Of a stretch of DNA of 64,000 nt, positions 1-8,838 are shown piece by piece. The notes beneath the pieces are model-generated. The model saw only the letters and a program-made list of their open reading frames with translations, did not search any database and was not told where the DNA came from. The stretch's first letter is position 1; each line of letters opens with the position of its first letter. This DNA comes from Roseovarius sp. THAF27 (GTDB lineage Bacteria > Pseudomonadota > Alphaproteobacteria > Rhodobacterales > Rhodobacteraceae), in NCBI RefSeq assembly GCF_009363655.1, contig NZ_CP045393.1, positions 682,001 through 746,000 on the forward strand, given 5' to 3'. The translations under genes were made by a program, and so were the position numbers.

Positions 1-702
1 AGCCCCTTTCCCCCAATCCAGAACTTACAGAACAATGGGTGGGTGCAAGACATCACTGCATGGTTGAACGGCGACAAACTTGCGCAGATGTCGGATGCCC
101 AGATGAATGCAGCTCTGAAATTGCATTCTGCCGAAGTCGCGTCCCTTATTGTGAAACTCGGTTTTGCAGGCCTGTTCGCTGTAGTTCTCCTTTTCTTGGT
201 TCTTCTGAGCGAGCTGTCCCTGAAGTCACCTTGGGGGCGCATGGTCCGCGCAATTCGCGACAATGAAACGGCTGCGGCTGCAATGGGCAAGAATGTCGGT
301 GCCCGCCACATGCAGATTCTTGTTCTCGGTTCTTCAGTTGTGGGCATCGCAGGCGCAATGCTGGTCACTTACGAAGGCCAGTTCACTCCGAACTCCTACC
401 TCCCTCTCCGCTACACATTTCTGATCTGGGTCATGGTGATCGTAGGCGGTTCAGGAAACAACGCTGGGTCAATCTTCGGGGCATTCCTGATCTGGCTTGT
501 CTGGATCCAGGCCGAGCCACTCGGGTTCTGGATTGTCGACATGGCGACAAGCCGGATGACTCAGGACTCTGACATACGTGCTCAACTCTTGGCCCAATCC
601 CAGCATCTCCGATTACTCATCATGGGATCAATCCTTCTCTTGGTCCTGCGATTCAATCCCAGTGGATTGATACCAGAGCGCCCGCACAACCGGGCCAAGT
701 AA
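1..702 (+). CDS. livM: Branched-chain amino acid type ABC permease, LivM family (5' partial)
   Basis: Inner-membrane permease half of a branched-chain amino acid type importer. The frame is already open at base 1, so the start codon lies outside the window and about 233 residues are seen. Several long hydrophobic segments are present, and the cytoplasmic coupling loop that docks on the ATPase in this family is readable near residue 83 (RAIRDNETAAAAMGKN). The stop is followed 24 bases later by the binding-protein start, so the two are probably cotranscribed. The ATPases and the second permease are not in the window. Base composition is visibly more AT-rich than in the zinc and oxalate regions. 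The true substrate cannot be told; the family also carries urea and short amides. Confidence 0.9.
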   Translation, partial: SPFPPIQNLQNNGWVQDITAWLNGDKLAQMSDAQMNAALKLHSAEVASLIVKLGFAGLFAVVLLFLVLLSELSLKSPWGRMVRAIRDNETAAAAMGKNVGARHMQILVLGSSVVGIAGAMLVTYEGQFTPNSYLPLRYTFLIWVMVIVGGSGNNAGSIFGAFLIWLVWIQAEPLGFWIVDMATSRMTQDSDIRAQLLAQSQHLRLLIMGSILLLVLRFNPSGLIPERPHNRAK

Positions 703-725
703 TAACTTTCAACATGGAGAGACCA

Positions 726-1916
726 ATGTACAGAAATTTCATTTTGGCATCCGCGGCGGTCCCGATGCTATTGTCCAGCCCGGCCTTTGGCGAAGAAATC
801 AAGATGGGCATCCTGCTCGGATTTACAGGGCCAGCCGAGTCCTTGGCCACGAATATGGCCCTATCCGCAGAACTGGCCTGGCAGGAAGCGTCCAAGTCCG
901 GCCTTTTGTTGGGCGGAGCGACAATTGTCCCGGTCCGTGGAGACAGTACCTGCCAGGACTCAAGCACAGCGGTTACAGCTGCCGAACGTCTTGTAAATTC
1001 GGAAGGTGTTGTCGGGATTATGGGACCCACGTGTTCCGGAATCACCGTGGCTGTCACCAAGAATGTCACCGGCAACATCGGCGTGACGATGATTTCGCCG
1101 GCCGCAACGTCTCCGGCAATCACCGAATTGGATGACGGGGATTACACATTTCGCACGGTTCCATCGGACGCTAGGCAGGGTGTCGTCCTGGCCGAATATG
1201 CTCTGGAAAGTGGTGTCGATACCGTCGCAGTTTCATATGTCAACGATGACTATGGAAAGGGCCTAAGCACATCTTTCGAGACTGCTTTTGTCGAACGCGG
1301 CGGCCAAGTGCTCATGAACGCCGCCCACGAGGATGGGAGAGGTGATTACTCCGCGGAAGCTGGCGCTTTGTCCGCCTCTGGCGCTGAGGTGTTGGTCGTA
1401 TTTGGCCGATTTGACCAAGGCGGCCGAGGAATCATTCAGTCTTCACTGGATGTAGGCGCTTTCGAGAGTTTTGTCTTGGCAGACGGTATGATCAGCCAAG
1501 TTCTCCTTGATAACGTAGGGCCTGGGCTTGAGGGCGCATTTGGGACTCAGCCCGGAAGTTCATCTGAGGCAGCAGATAGGTTCATTCAACTTGCATCTGA
1601 AGCTGGCTTCGACGGCGATGGCGGCTTCAGAGCAGAGTCTTACGACGCAGCTGCCGTATTGGCGCTCGCTCTTCAGGCAGCAGGTTCTGCAGACCGAGAA
1701 GCGATCCGCAATAACATCCGCAATGTATCAAACGCGCCGGGCGAAAAAATTTATCCCGGCGAACTGGCGAAAGGTCTCGAAATACTGGGCTCGGGTGGAG
1801 AAATCGACTACGAGGGCGCGACCAGTGTTGTCTTCGACGAATTTGGGGAAGCTCCCGGGACCTATCGCATCTTCGAAGTGGTGGATGGAAAGTTCGAAGT
1901 GGTTGCAGTCAGATAG
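726..1916 (+). CDS. livK: ABC transporter periplasmic binding protein, LivK-like
   Basis: Periplasmic ligand-binding protein (Peripla_BP_6, type I fold) that delivers its ligand to the permease encoded just upstream. About 396 residues, usual for the family. An N-terminal signal peptide is clear (MYRNF, then a hydrophobic stretch ending near FGEE). The body follows the family pattern: an early GILLGFTGPAES strand-loop, a GIMGPTCSG loop, and a TVAVSYVNDDYG segment. I start at 726 rather than at the ATG at 714, because GGAGAG lies at a good distance before 726 and the signal peptide then begins directly. Ligand not predictable. No gene is seen in the 267 bases that follow. Confidence 0.88.
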   Translation: MYRNFILASAAVPMLLSSPAFGEEIKMGILLGFTGPAESLATNMALSAELAWQEASKSGLLLGGATIVPVRGDSTCQDSSTAVTAAERLVNSEGVVGIMGPTCSGITVAVTKNVTGNIGVTMISPAATSPAITELDDGDYTFRTVPSDARQGVVLAEYALESGVDTVAVSYVNDDYGKGLSTSFETAFVERGGQVLMNAAHEDGRGDYSAEAGALSASGAEVLVVFGRFDQGGRGIIQSSLDVGAFESFVLADGMISQVLLDNVGPGLEGAFGTQPGSSSEAADRFIQLASEAGFDGDGGFRAESYDAAAVLALALQAAGSADREAIRNNIRNVSNAPGEKIYPGELAKGLEILGSGGEIDYEGATSVVFDEFGEAPGTYRIFEVVDGKFEVVAVR

Positions 1917-2183
1917 AGGCTTCCGATCAAACCGAACGTTTGCCACCGATGCGCGGCACCTTATCCTCCCGGGTGCCGCGCTAAGTCATACACTACATAG
2001 CTCAAATTGGCCCTTTCCGTCTAAATTGGTCTAAACGACCGCTTCGACGACATGCGTGGCATCGCTACGACCAGCATGCTGCCAGAGCGAAAGATTTCTG
2101 CGTTAACAATGGCCGAGCCTGCAAAAGGTGGCTTTGTCCGCATCTTTCCAGTTCGCATCCGTCGCGGCGAAGGTCTGCAAACG

Positions 2184-3152
2184 CTAGGCTGGCAAACCAC
2201 GCCGTGCTGGTTCACCTGTCTTGAGCACTGCGTTAAGGATCACGATCAGCTTGCGCATCACAGCAGTGATCGCGACCTTCGCGGGCTTACCGCGTTCTCG
2301 CAGGCGACGTGCGAAGGTTTGCATAGCTGAATCAAGGCGAAGGGCGGTCATCGCCGCCATGTAGAGGCTTGCTCTGACCTCTCGCCTGCCGCCTGAAATG
2401 CGGCGGTGGCCCTTCAACGTCCCTGAATCCTGTGCATGGGGTGCGAGGCCGACGATGGCGGCGGCTTCCCCCTTGGTCAGCGATCCGAGTTCCGGCACGT
2501 AGGCGAGGCAAGCTGCCGCTGTCTTGGGTCCGACACCGATCACCGACGTCAGCAGATCGGACTTCCGCCGAAACTCTGGCGTCGCTGCGATCAACTTGGC
2601 AATCTGCCCATCCAGTTCCTTGATCTCCTTGGTCATGGCACGAACATGGCGCTTGAGAGATCGTTCCACACTTTTGACTTGTGGGTGTTCGAGCCGGTTC
2701 TGTTCGGTGCGGATGATCTGAGAAAGGTCATCTCGCCGCCGACGCAACCCGCGCAGTTCCACCGTTTCCGGTGTCGGAGGCTGCCACAGCCGTAGGTCTT
2801 CTGATTTTGCCGCAAACAGAGCCAGCATCCGTGCGTCAACTGCATCCGTCTTGGCAGCAAGGCCGAGATATTTCGCAAAGTTCCGGGTCCGGGTTCCGTG
2901 GGCGCGGTGAACAGGTAAGTCCAGTTCGACGCAGCTATGCAGAACATGCCGTTCATACCCGCCGGAAGCTTCGCAGATGACAAGCGGCGGACAGTTCCTG
3001 GACCTCGCCTTCAGCAACTTCGTGATCGCGGTGTCAGTGTTCGGGATCGTGACCTGTCGATCATCAGGCAGGCTGTGAACCGTCAGGCTGGCTTTGGAAA
3101 CTTCGAAGGCAATGATGTTAGTGCGATCTACCTCGCTTGAAATACTGCTCAT
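2184..3152 (-). CDS. IS110 family transposase
   Basis: Transposase/recombinase of an IS110-type insertion sequence, 322 residues from the ATG at 3152. Upstream in-frame codons to 3287 exist, but the family begins with the RuvC-like DEDD domain. Seen motifs: EVSK (residues 17-20), CEASGGYE, KTDAVDARML, then a coiled-coil stretch, then the C-terminal Tnp domain with a GVGPKTAAA helix-hairpin-helix and the serine-bearing DSGTLKGHRRISGGR motif. The first acidic residue, Asp in the usual GIDVSK, is Glu17 here, which may weaken or abolish activity. IS110 elements lack clear terminal inverted repeats, so element ends are not set. The non-coding stretch upstream (3153-3420) is where an IS110-group bridge RNA would lie. 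Confidence 0.85.
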   Translation of the reverse strand: MSSISSEVDRTNIIAFEVSKASLTVHSLPDDRQVTIPNTDTAITKLLKARSRNCPPLVICEASGGYERHVLHSCVELDLPVHRAHGTRTRNFAKYLGLAAKTDAVDARMLALFAAKSEDLRLWQPPTPETVELRGLRRRRDDLSQIIRTEQNRLEHPQVKSVERSLKRHVRAMTKEIKELDGQIAKLIAATPEFRRKSDLLTSVIGVGPKTAAACLAYVPELGSLTKGEAAAIVGLAPHAQDSGTLKGHRRISGGRREVRASLYMAAMTALRLDSAMQTFARRLRERGKPAKVAITAVMRKLIVILNAVLKTGEPARRGLPA

Positions 3153-3420
3153 ATCTTTGTCGTTATCCTCGATTATGCTCGGCCGCGAAGGCCCTTCTAC
3201 CGTTCGGATGGCCGGACAGACGTGACGGGTGGCAAGATACTTTGCGACCGCAGATCGGGTCATTCCTCGGGGAGGCCCGCCCGCCACCAGCTTCCCAGAT
3301 GGCCATCAAGGAAACCGACCGCCCCTATCTTCGCAGACGCGAAAATGGGGGCAATGTCTTACGCATAATCCTCGGGGGAGTGCCGCCAGGCACGGGGGCA
3401 GACAGCCCCCTAGCTGGGCG
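3153..3420 (-). ncRNA. Possible IS110 bridge RNA region (non-coding left end)
   Basis: This stretch, upstream of the transposase and on its strand, has no gene I can support. In IS110-group elements the non-coding DNA upstream of the transposase encodes a structured bridge RNA that pairs with target and donor DNA. Two neighbouring hairpins lie at its far end: 3380-3393 (GTGCC/GGCAC) and 3394-3410 (GGGGGC/GCCCCC). They could belong to this RNA or be the terminator of the gene at 3421-3723. Only position and hairpins support the call. Confidence 0.25.
3394..3410 (-). terminator. Hairpin behind the antitoxin-like gene
   Basis: GGGGGC, a five-base loop and GCCCCC, directly downstream of the stop of the leftward gene at 3421-3723. 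There is no clear U tract, so a Rho-independent terminator is plausible but unproven. Confidence 0.35.
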
Positions 3421-3723
3421 TCACCCCTCGGAAGATGCGGGTGACAGAAGCCTCGGGTCGTAATCACTTGAAACCAAGACGAACTTCCGATCTTCCGAAT
3501 CTTTGAGATAAACGGGCTCTCTATCTGCAATCGCCAGAACATCGTCGGCATGCCGCCTCAGAAAGCCGGTGGAGATCGGGTTCTCCCCCGAAGACGGGTT
3601 GCAGCCGACCTTCAAGGTGATGGTCTGGCGGGCCAGCGTTTCAGCGGAAACCCCATCGTCCCGCGCCAGTTCACAAAGCCGCCCAAAGAGGTCGTGTGAC
3701 AGGTTAAGGATCAAATCGGGCAT
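3421..3723 (-). CDS. Small antitoxin-like protein, RHH-like N-terminus and Phd-like C-terminus
   Basis: 100 residues. The first 40 (LILNLSHDLFGRLCELARDD...) resemble a ribbon-helix-helix antitoxin: a short beta strand, then two helices with the SAETLARQ pattern. The second half (ADREPVYLKDSEDRKFVLVS) resembles the strand-turn-strand of Phd/YefM antitoxins. No toxin gene overlaps or follows it; downstream is the IS110 element, which may have displaced a partner. Family assignment is by eye only, so this could also be an unrelated regulatory protein. Confidence 0.5.
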   Translation of the reverse strand: MPDLILNLSHDLFGRLCELARDDGVSAETLARQTITLKVGCNPSSGENPISTGFLRRHADDVLAIADREPVYLKDSEDRKFVLVSSDYDPRLLSPASSEG

Positions 3724-4075
3724 CTTGCCATCCGCTTGGCTTCAATGGGCTATTACACTGTGGCCAGCAGATGCCACTCGTGCAAGCAGCAACCCCGTGC
3801 ATCCGCACTGAAAGACAGAAGGGGCGCGGCCAGCCGCGCCACATCCATCCGTAAAAGGGGGAAGGAGTTTCGGCTTCCTTCCCCCTGAAGCGAAATAGAC
3901 AGGGCCGTGTCCTCGGCTATGCCTGCGGGCCGCACCACCCCTGTCGATTTCGCTTCACCCCCATCCTCTCACGCTCGCCACTCGGCAGGGGTAAGCGGGC
4001 GCTTACCCTCCCTTTGATGATGACGAAGGTGCGGGAACGGGGCGCTCCGTGGATCAATGAAAACGGAGAGAAACC
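3724..4075. other. Gene-free 352-base gap with a dense run of inverted repeats
   Basis: No protein gene is supported. In order it contains four palindromic structures: 3823-3840 (8-base arms, 2-base spacer), 3857-3885 (10-base arms GGGGGAAGGA/TCCTTCCCCC), 3886-3904 paired with 3938-3956 (19-base arms, one mismatch), and 3989-4008 (GGGTAAGC/GCTTACCC). The last lies about 65 bases before the small gene at 4076. See the separate repeat entry. Confidence 0.7.
3823..4008. repeat. Array of four inverted repeats / possible structured RNA
   Basis: Four inverted repeats in under 190 bases. The strongest is the long pair at 3886-3904 and 3938-3956, with only one mismatch in 19 and a GC-rich 33-base interior. 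Possible readings are a structured transcript, a small palindromic transposable element, or the leader of the small gene at 4076. The sequence alone does not choose between them. Confidence 0.55.
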
Positions 4076-4228
4076 ATGCCGAGACAGGAAAGACTGGAAG
4101 CAAAGGCAATCAAGCGCATCCTCGATGCCAGGACGCGCGAGGTCGTCGGGTGGCTCTATGAATGGAACACCGGCGAGATACTGCCGCGCTGGAAGGACGG
4201 GCGCAGGGAGAATGTCATTTACGAGTAA
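4076..4228 (+). CDS. Small 50-residue hypothetical protein
   Basis: 50-residue basic protein starting MPRQERLEAKAIKR, with a charged helix followed by a strand-like VVGWLYEWNTGEILPRW segment. GGAGAG at 4065-4070 is correctly spaced before the ATG at 4076. I do not recognise the family. It is preceded by the run of hairpins and converges with the HTH gene at 4294-4578. The good ribosome site and non-random composition make it likely real. Confidence 0.55.
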   Translation: MPRQERLEAKAIKRILDARTREVVGWLYEWNTGEILPRWKDGRRENVIYE

Positions 4229-4293
4229 GGCCCCGAGGCGCGCGTGGTTGCGTCTTTCGACGTATGGCAGGACAAGTGGTCGGAAACCCTTGG

Positions 4294-4578
4294 TCATGCA
4301 CGAACAGCTTGCGCCACTATATCCGGGTGGCGCTCGATCACCTTCAGGAGCAACACCGCAGCCCGATCCGGGCTGCGCCGGTTTTGCTCCCAATCCCTGA
4401 TGGTGCTTTCTGCCAGCCCATATCGTTCAGCAAAAGCGGACCGAGTAAGCCCTTGCTGCCTGCGGATCGCTGCTACGTCAACGGTCTCGGGCACATAGAC
4501 AGCGGCAGGTTCCGCATTGCCCCGTGCGATTTCCAGCGCCTCATTGGCGCTCTGGATCAGCTCTTTGCCGAAACTCAT
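4294..4578 (-). CDS. XRE-type HTH antitoxin-like protein (HigA/NadS type)
   Basis: 94 residues from the ATG at 4578, chosen because AAGGAGC lies just upstream; an upstream in-frame codon at 4608 has no such site. The C-terminal half is a helix-turn-helix of the kind in HigA/NadS antitoxins that pair with RelE-like toxins: IRRQQGLTRSAFAERYGLA, then STIRDWEQNRRSPDRAA. The N-terminal part has the usual FGKELIQSANEALEIARG lead helix. In such systems the toxin usually precedes the antitoxin, but no RelE-like frame exists upstream on this strand, so it is an orphan antitoxin or a controller. It could regulate the divergent restriction-modification gene at 4877. Confidence 0.7.
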   Translation of the reverse strand: MSFGKELIQSANEALEIARGNAEPAAVYVPETVDVAAIRRQQGLTRSAFAERYGLAESTIRDWEQNRRSPDRAAVLLLKVIERHPDIVAQAVRA

Positions 4579-4876
4579 GCTAGTGCTCCTTTCTTTGTCG
4601 ATAGGCACCTGCCAGCGTGGGAAGGATTCTAGGCGATAGCCTATTCGTTCGACTGTTGGCTACTCCCAACGGCAAGGCGGAGATCGAGCACTTTGCGGTT
4701 GTCGTTGGCAACCCGCACCCAACCCTTTCGTGTCCGAGCAGCGGCCGTTGAGTGGGCCATGTCGACCGTAGTTCCAGCAGGTGACAACAGATAGAAGAAG
4801 ACTGGAAGGTAACGAATTATTGCTTTTTTGCTGCGGCAAGAGTTAGTTTCCGTTTTAAAAAGGAAAGTGCTGAGCA

Positions 4877-7800
4877 GTGCCCGATTTCGATGACCTGATC
4901 TCCCGCTTCGGGATCGAAGCGCAACGCCGCCTCTCGTCTGTAGTTTCTGGTCGCCCCGAGGAACAGCTAAGAGGCCCGCTTGAAACCCTCTTTCCTGGGC
5001 TCGCCCAGATCTGCGGCCTTGCTGTCTCCGATATCTTCCTCGTGCCCGAGACGCCGATGCCGGAATTGGCCATCCGTCCAGACTTCGCCATTATGCGGCG
5101 GCGGGGGGCAGCGTCGGACCTCATAGGCTTCGTGGAGATTAAAGCTCCCGGCAAGGGCGCGGACCCTCGAAGGTTCACAGACGCGCACGACAAGAAGCAG
5201 TGGGAGAAGCTGAAAGCCCTCCCCAACCTAATCTACACCGACGGCAATGAGTTCTCCGTCTGGCACGACGGCGAACTTCAGGAGGCGTCGAGTGGGTCCG
5301 GCATAGTACGCCTCAGCGGGGACATTCGGACTGCTGGAGGTGGTCTGACGGGGTCTGCGGACCTTGTGTCCATCTTCAACAACTTTCTCACGTGGACACC
5401 TACCAGCCCACGCAACGCCCGCGAGCTGGCCCGTATATCCGCCCGCCTGTGCCGCCTGCTCAGGGATGAGACCATCGAAAAACTGGAAGCCGACGACTCC
5501 GAGGTCGCCGCGCTGCGGTCCGATTGGCGACAAATCCTGTTCCCGGAGGCTGACGACAAGCAGTTCGCGGACGGTTACGCTCAAGCGGTCGTTTTCGGTC
5601 TCTTGATGGCTCGTGCTCGTGGCGTCTCGCTGGCCGATGGTATCGACCATGCGGCGCGCGACCTTCGAACGACGGATTCTCTCATCGGGACCGCGCTTGG
5701 ATTCCTGACCTCCAATCCCGACACGCTGGCGACCTCTCTCAAATCGCTCACCCGCGTTCTGGACGCTGTGGACTGGCCCACCGTGTCACGGGGCGATGAT
5801 GATGCATGGCTCTATTTCTACGAGTTCTTCCTCGAAACCTACGACAACAAACTCCGCAAGCAGACAGGCTCCTATTACACCCCGCCCGAAGTGGTGCGGG
5901 CGATGGTGCGCCTGACCGACGATATCTTGCGCCACCCCGCCCGCTTTGCCCTGACCGGCGGCTATCGGGCCGACGAAGTGACAGTCGTGGACCCCGCCGT
6001 TGGCACTGGCACCTTTCTCTTGGGCATCCTGCGCCATATCGCCGAGCAAGTGGAGGCCGACCTTGGGGCGGGAGCGGTCCCCGGCGTGATGGAAGCAATC
6101 GCCCGCCGTCTCATCGGGTTCGAGTTACAGTTTGGCCCCTTCGTGGTGGCTCAACTCCGCCTCCTGAGTGAGCTGTTGGAACTGACCGGCTCCGGGTCTA
6201 TTCACCCCCGCCTGTTCGTCACCGATACGCTCAGCGACCCCGAAGAATCCCGCGCCCGTCTGCCGTCCCTCTTTGCGCCTCTCACGGCCAGTTACGAGGA
6301 GGCGAACCGCATCAAGGGCGAGGAACCTATAACAGTGGTAATCGGCAACCCGCCCTACAAGGAAAAGGCCAAGGGCCGGGGGGCTTGGATAGAGAAAGGA
6401 CGGGACGGGGAAGCCGCGCCGCTGGACCAATGGAAAACCCCACCGGAATGGGGCGCCGGGGCGCACCTCAAACACCTCAAAAATCTCTATGTCTATTTCT
6501 GGCGATGGGCGACTTGGAAAGTCTTTGGCGACCCGCCCGCCGAAGGCGAGGCCCCAAGGCCCGACCGTAAAGGAGTTGTGTGCTTCATCACCGTGGCCGG
6601 GTTCCTGAATGGGCCAGGCTTCCAGAAGATGCGGGCGGACCTGCGCCGGGACGCCGATGAAATCTGGGTCATCGACGCCACGCCCGAGGGGCTTCAACCC
6701 CCAGTCAATAGCCGGATCTTTCAGGGCGTTCAGCGACCCGTCTGTATCGTCATCGCTGCCCGGAATAGCGACGAAGGAACGCCCGAACATGCCACAGTGC
6801 GTTTTCGCCGATTGCCTGCAGAACGTCGAGAGGTCAAGTTTGAGGCACTTGCTGCCATCGGAATCGATGATCCGGATTGGGAAGTTTGCCCGAACCAATC
6901 GCGAGCGCCTTTCCTGCCAGCCGCACAGGGAGTTTGGGGAACCGCCGCGCCGATAGACGATATCTTCTTGACTGACAGTTCTGGAGTCCTGCCGGGACGC
7001 ACCTGGGTCATCGCACCCGACGCCGAGAGCTTACGAGAGCGCTGGCGGCGTATGCGGGATGAGGCCAATCCTGAGCGCAAAGAAGTCTTGTTCCATCCAA
7101 CCCTCAGAGGAGGTGAGTTGGCAGATCGCCACACCAACAAGGTGGTGCGCGATGGTTTGCCGGGTCACGAGTTCCGCAACTATACCGTAGCCTCCGATAC
7201 GGACGAGGCCGTGACCCCTGTGCGCTACTCGTTCCGAACGCTGGACCGGCAGTGGATTATTCCCGACAATCGACTACTGCTGTCAGCGCGTCCAGAGTTA
7301 TGGTCCCAGTTCTCAATATCGCAGGTCTATTTGACTGGCTTGTCGCAGACATCTCCGAACGGAGGGCCGGGCTTGTCTTTCAGCGGTGCTATACCTGACC
7401 AAGACCACTACCACGGTCGCGGAGGCCGTGTGTTCCCACTCTGGGCCGATCGAGCCGCCAGCCAATCCAACATTCGGCCCGCGTTTCTTGCCGCGCTCAC
7501 GCGCAGCCTGAGCAACCCGGTAGCGGCCCCCGATCTGTTGGCCTACATCGCGGCTGTGGCAGCCAACCCAGCCTATACCGCACGCTTTCAATCCGACCTT
7601 GTCCAGCCCGGTCTACGCATACCGCTGACCGCCCGCTACGATCTGTTCCAAGAGGGTGTGGAAATCGGCAAGCGTGTGGTCTGGCTCCACACCTACGGCG
7701 AACGCTTCACTGACCCCGCGAGTAACCGTCCTGCAGGCCCACCAAGGGCTACAGGAGGGCCCACCATCCCACGGGGCGGTGCCATCCCGGCGGAGCCCGA

Positions 7801-8230
7801 CAAGTTCCCCAATGAATTGAGCTATGACGAGGCCGCGCAACGCCTCTATGTCGGCGAAGGTTTCATTGACAATGTATCACCAGAGGTCCGGGCCTACGAG
7901 GTCTCAGGTAAGAACATCATTGACCAATGGTTCAGTTACCGCCGCCTTGACCGCAGCCGTCCGATTATCGGCGACCGCCGCCCGCCGTCGCCGCTAGAAC
8001 AGATCCAGCCCGACCGCTGGCCCGCGTCCTATACCGAAGATCTCATCAACCTGCTTCACGTTTTGACGCTGTTGACCGCCTTGGAGCTCGACCAGGCCGA
8101 CCTCTTGGAGCGTATCTGTTCTGGCCCGCTTATTGACGCCGAGTTGCTACGTGCCGAGGGCGTTTTTGACGACGACAGCTCCGCCACGACCCGCGCAGGA
8201 GATGACCGACAGGACGAATTCGCGTTTTGA
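4877..8230 (+). CDS. Type ISP-like restriction-modification enzyme (nuclease, N6-adenine methylase, specificity domain)
   Basis: 1117-residue single-chain restriction-modification enzyme. N-terminal PD-(D/E)XK-type nuclease: Asp69 in AIRPDFAIM and the FVEIKAP motif (Glu87, Lys89). A helical linker follows, then a methyltransferase of the gamma class: TGSYYTPPEVV near residue 330, the SAM-binding DPAVGTGTF near 373, the catalytic NPPY near 490. The C-terminal half matches type ISP-like target-recognition proteins (VIDATPEGLQPPVNSRIFQG). GTG start at 4877; a purine-rich AGGAAA precedes it. No separate specificity or helicase gene is nearby. It modifies adenines and cuts unmodified DNA, so it probably acts against phage. 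It could also be classed type IIG. Confidence 0.8.
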   Translation: MPDFDDLISRFGIEAQRRLSSVVSGRPEEQLRGPLETLFPGLAQICGLAVSDIFLVPETPMPELAIRPDFAIMRRRGAASDLIGFVEIKAPGKGADPRRFTDAHDKKQWEKLKALPNLIYTDGNEFSVWHDGELQEASSGSGIVRLSGDIRTAGGGLTGSADLVSIFNNFLTWTPTSPRNARELARISARLCRLLRDETIEKLEADDSEVAALRSDWRQILFPEADDKQFADGYAQAVVFGLLMARARGVSLADGIDHAARDLRTTDSLIGTALGFLTSNPDTLATSLKSLTRVLDAVDWPTVSRGDDDAWLYFYEFFLETYDNKLRKQTGSYYTPPEVVRAMVRLTDDILRHPARFALTGGYRADEVTVVDPAVGTGTFLLGILRHIAEQVEADLGAGAVPGVMEAIARRLIGFELQFGPFVVAQLRLLSELLELTGSGSIHPRLFVTDTLSDPEESRARLPSLFAPLTASYEEANRIKGEEPITVVIGNPPYKEKAKGRGAWIEKGRDGEAAPLDQWKTPPEWGAGAHLKHLKNLYVYFWRWATWKVFGDPPAEGEAPRPDRKGVVCFITVAGFLNGPGFQKMRADLRRDADEIWVIDATPEGLQPPVNSRIFQGVQRPVCIVIAARNSDEGTPEHATVRFRRLPAERREVKFEALAAIGIDDPDWEVCPNQSRAPFLPAAQGVWGTAAPIDDIFLTDSSGVLPGRTWVIAPDAESLRERWRRMRDEANPERKEVLFHPTLRGGELADRHTNKVVRDGLPGHEFRNYTVASDTDEAVTPVRYSFRTLDRQWIIPDNRLLLSARPELWSQFSISQVYLTGLSQTSPNGGPGLSFSGAIPDQDHYHGRGGRVFPLWADRAASQSNIRPAFLAALTRSLSNPVAAPDLLAYIAAVAANPAYTARFQSDLVQPGLRIPLTARYDLFQEGVEIGKRVVWLHTYGERFTDPASNRPAGPPRATGGPTIPRGGAIPAEPDKFPNELSYDEAAQRLYVGEGFIDNVSPEVRAYEVSGKNIIDQWFSYRRLDRSRPIIGDRRPPSPLEQIQPDRWPASYTEDLINLLHVLTLLTALELDQADLLERICSGPLIDAELLRAEGVFDDDSSATTRAGDDRQDEFAF

Positions 8231-8298
8231 TTGTCATGCGTCTGCTGGACGTGCGAAGTTCTCAAGTTTTCACGCACTGCCCTGGATATTCGACCTGT

Positions 8299-8838
8299 TC
8301 AGGTTTCGTCGAAATCCAAGGACTGCTGCGGGTCTTCGGGGGGAAGGTCGAGTTCGGCCGTCCGGTATGCGTCCAACCCAGCGTGCTTTGCGTAGCTGTG
8401 CACATCAGCGTCGTCCGAATAGATTGCGTGCGCGCCTTCTGCCTTCGCAATCGCAACGATCTGACGGTCAAACTTAATCTTGGTTTTGGTCGCGTCGGGA
8501 TTTGCCGCGTCGATACGATGGCCACCGCGCTTGATCGCATCACTCATGGCAATGGCCGCTTCGATTGCTGCCTTCTGGTCGAACGGTGCGATCCTGAAGG
8601 CTGCTTGTCCGTTGAGGGTGTCGAGGTATGCCTGCATGGCACCTCCGGCATGGACCAGCACCTCACTCAGGACAGGGGTCGGGATAACGATCTTCTCCTT
8701 GTCGACTGAGAGGTTTGCGATCAGATACTCGATCCGCTCGGCCGCCTTCTCTACGGAAATGCCGGTAGCAGGATCAACTGGTGCTTTGGCGTTGGGGTCG
8801 AGGACAAGCAGCAAGATCGAACTATCGAAAACAACCAT
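8299..8838 (-). CDS. PIN-domain ribonuclease, toxin-like
   Basis: 179 residues. Begins MVVFDSSILLLVLDP, the first PIN motif with the acidic metal ligand (Asp5). A mid-protein TPVLSEVLVH segment supplies the conserved acid, and the end carries IKFDRQIVAIAKAEGAHAIYSDDADV with the last acidic cluster. Its ATG shares a base with the stop of the upstream gene (TAATG at 8840-8836), so the two are translationally coupled. Longer than typical VapC (about 130 residues). Expected to be a Mg-dependent RNase; targets unknown. Confidence 0.75.
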   Translation of the reverse strand: MVVFDSSILLLVLDPNAKAPVDPATGISVEKAAERIEYLIANLSVDKEKIVIPTPVLSEVLVHAGGAMQAYLDTLNGQAAFRIAPFDQKAAIEAAIAMSDAIKRGGHRIDAANPDATKTKIKFDRQIVAIAKAEGAHAIYSDDADVHSYAKHAGLDAYRTAELDLPPEDPQQSLDFDET

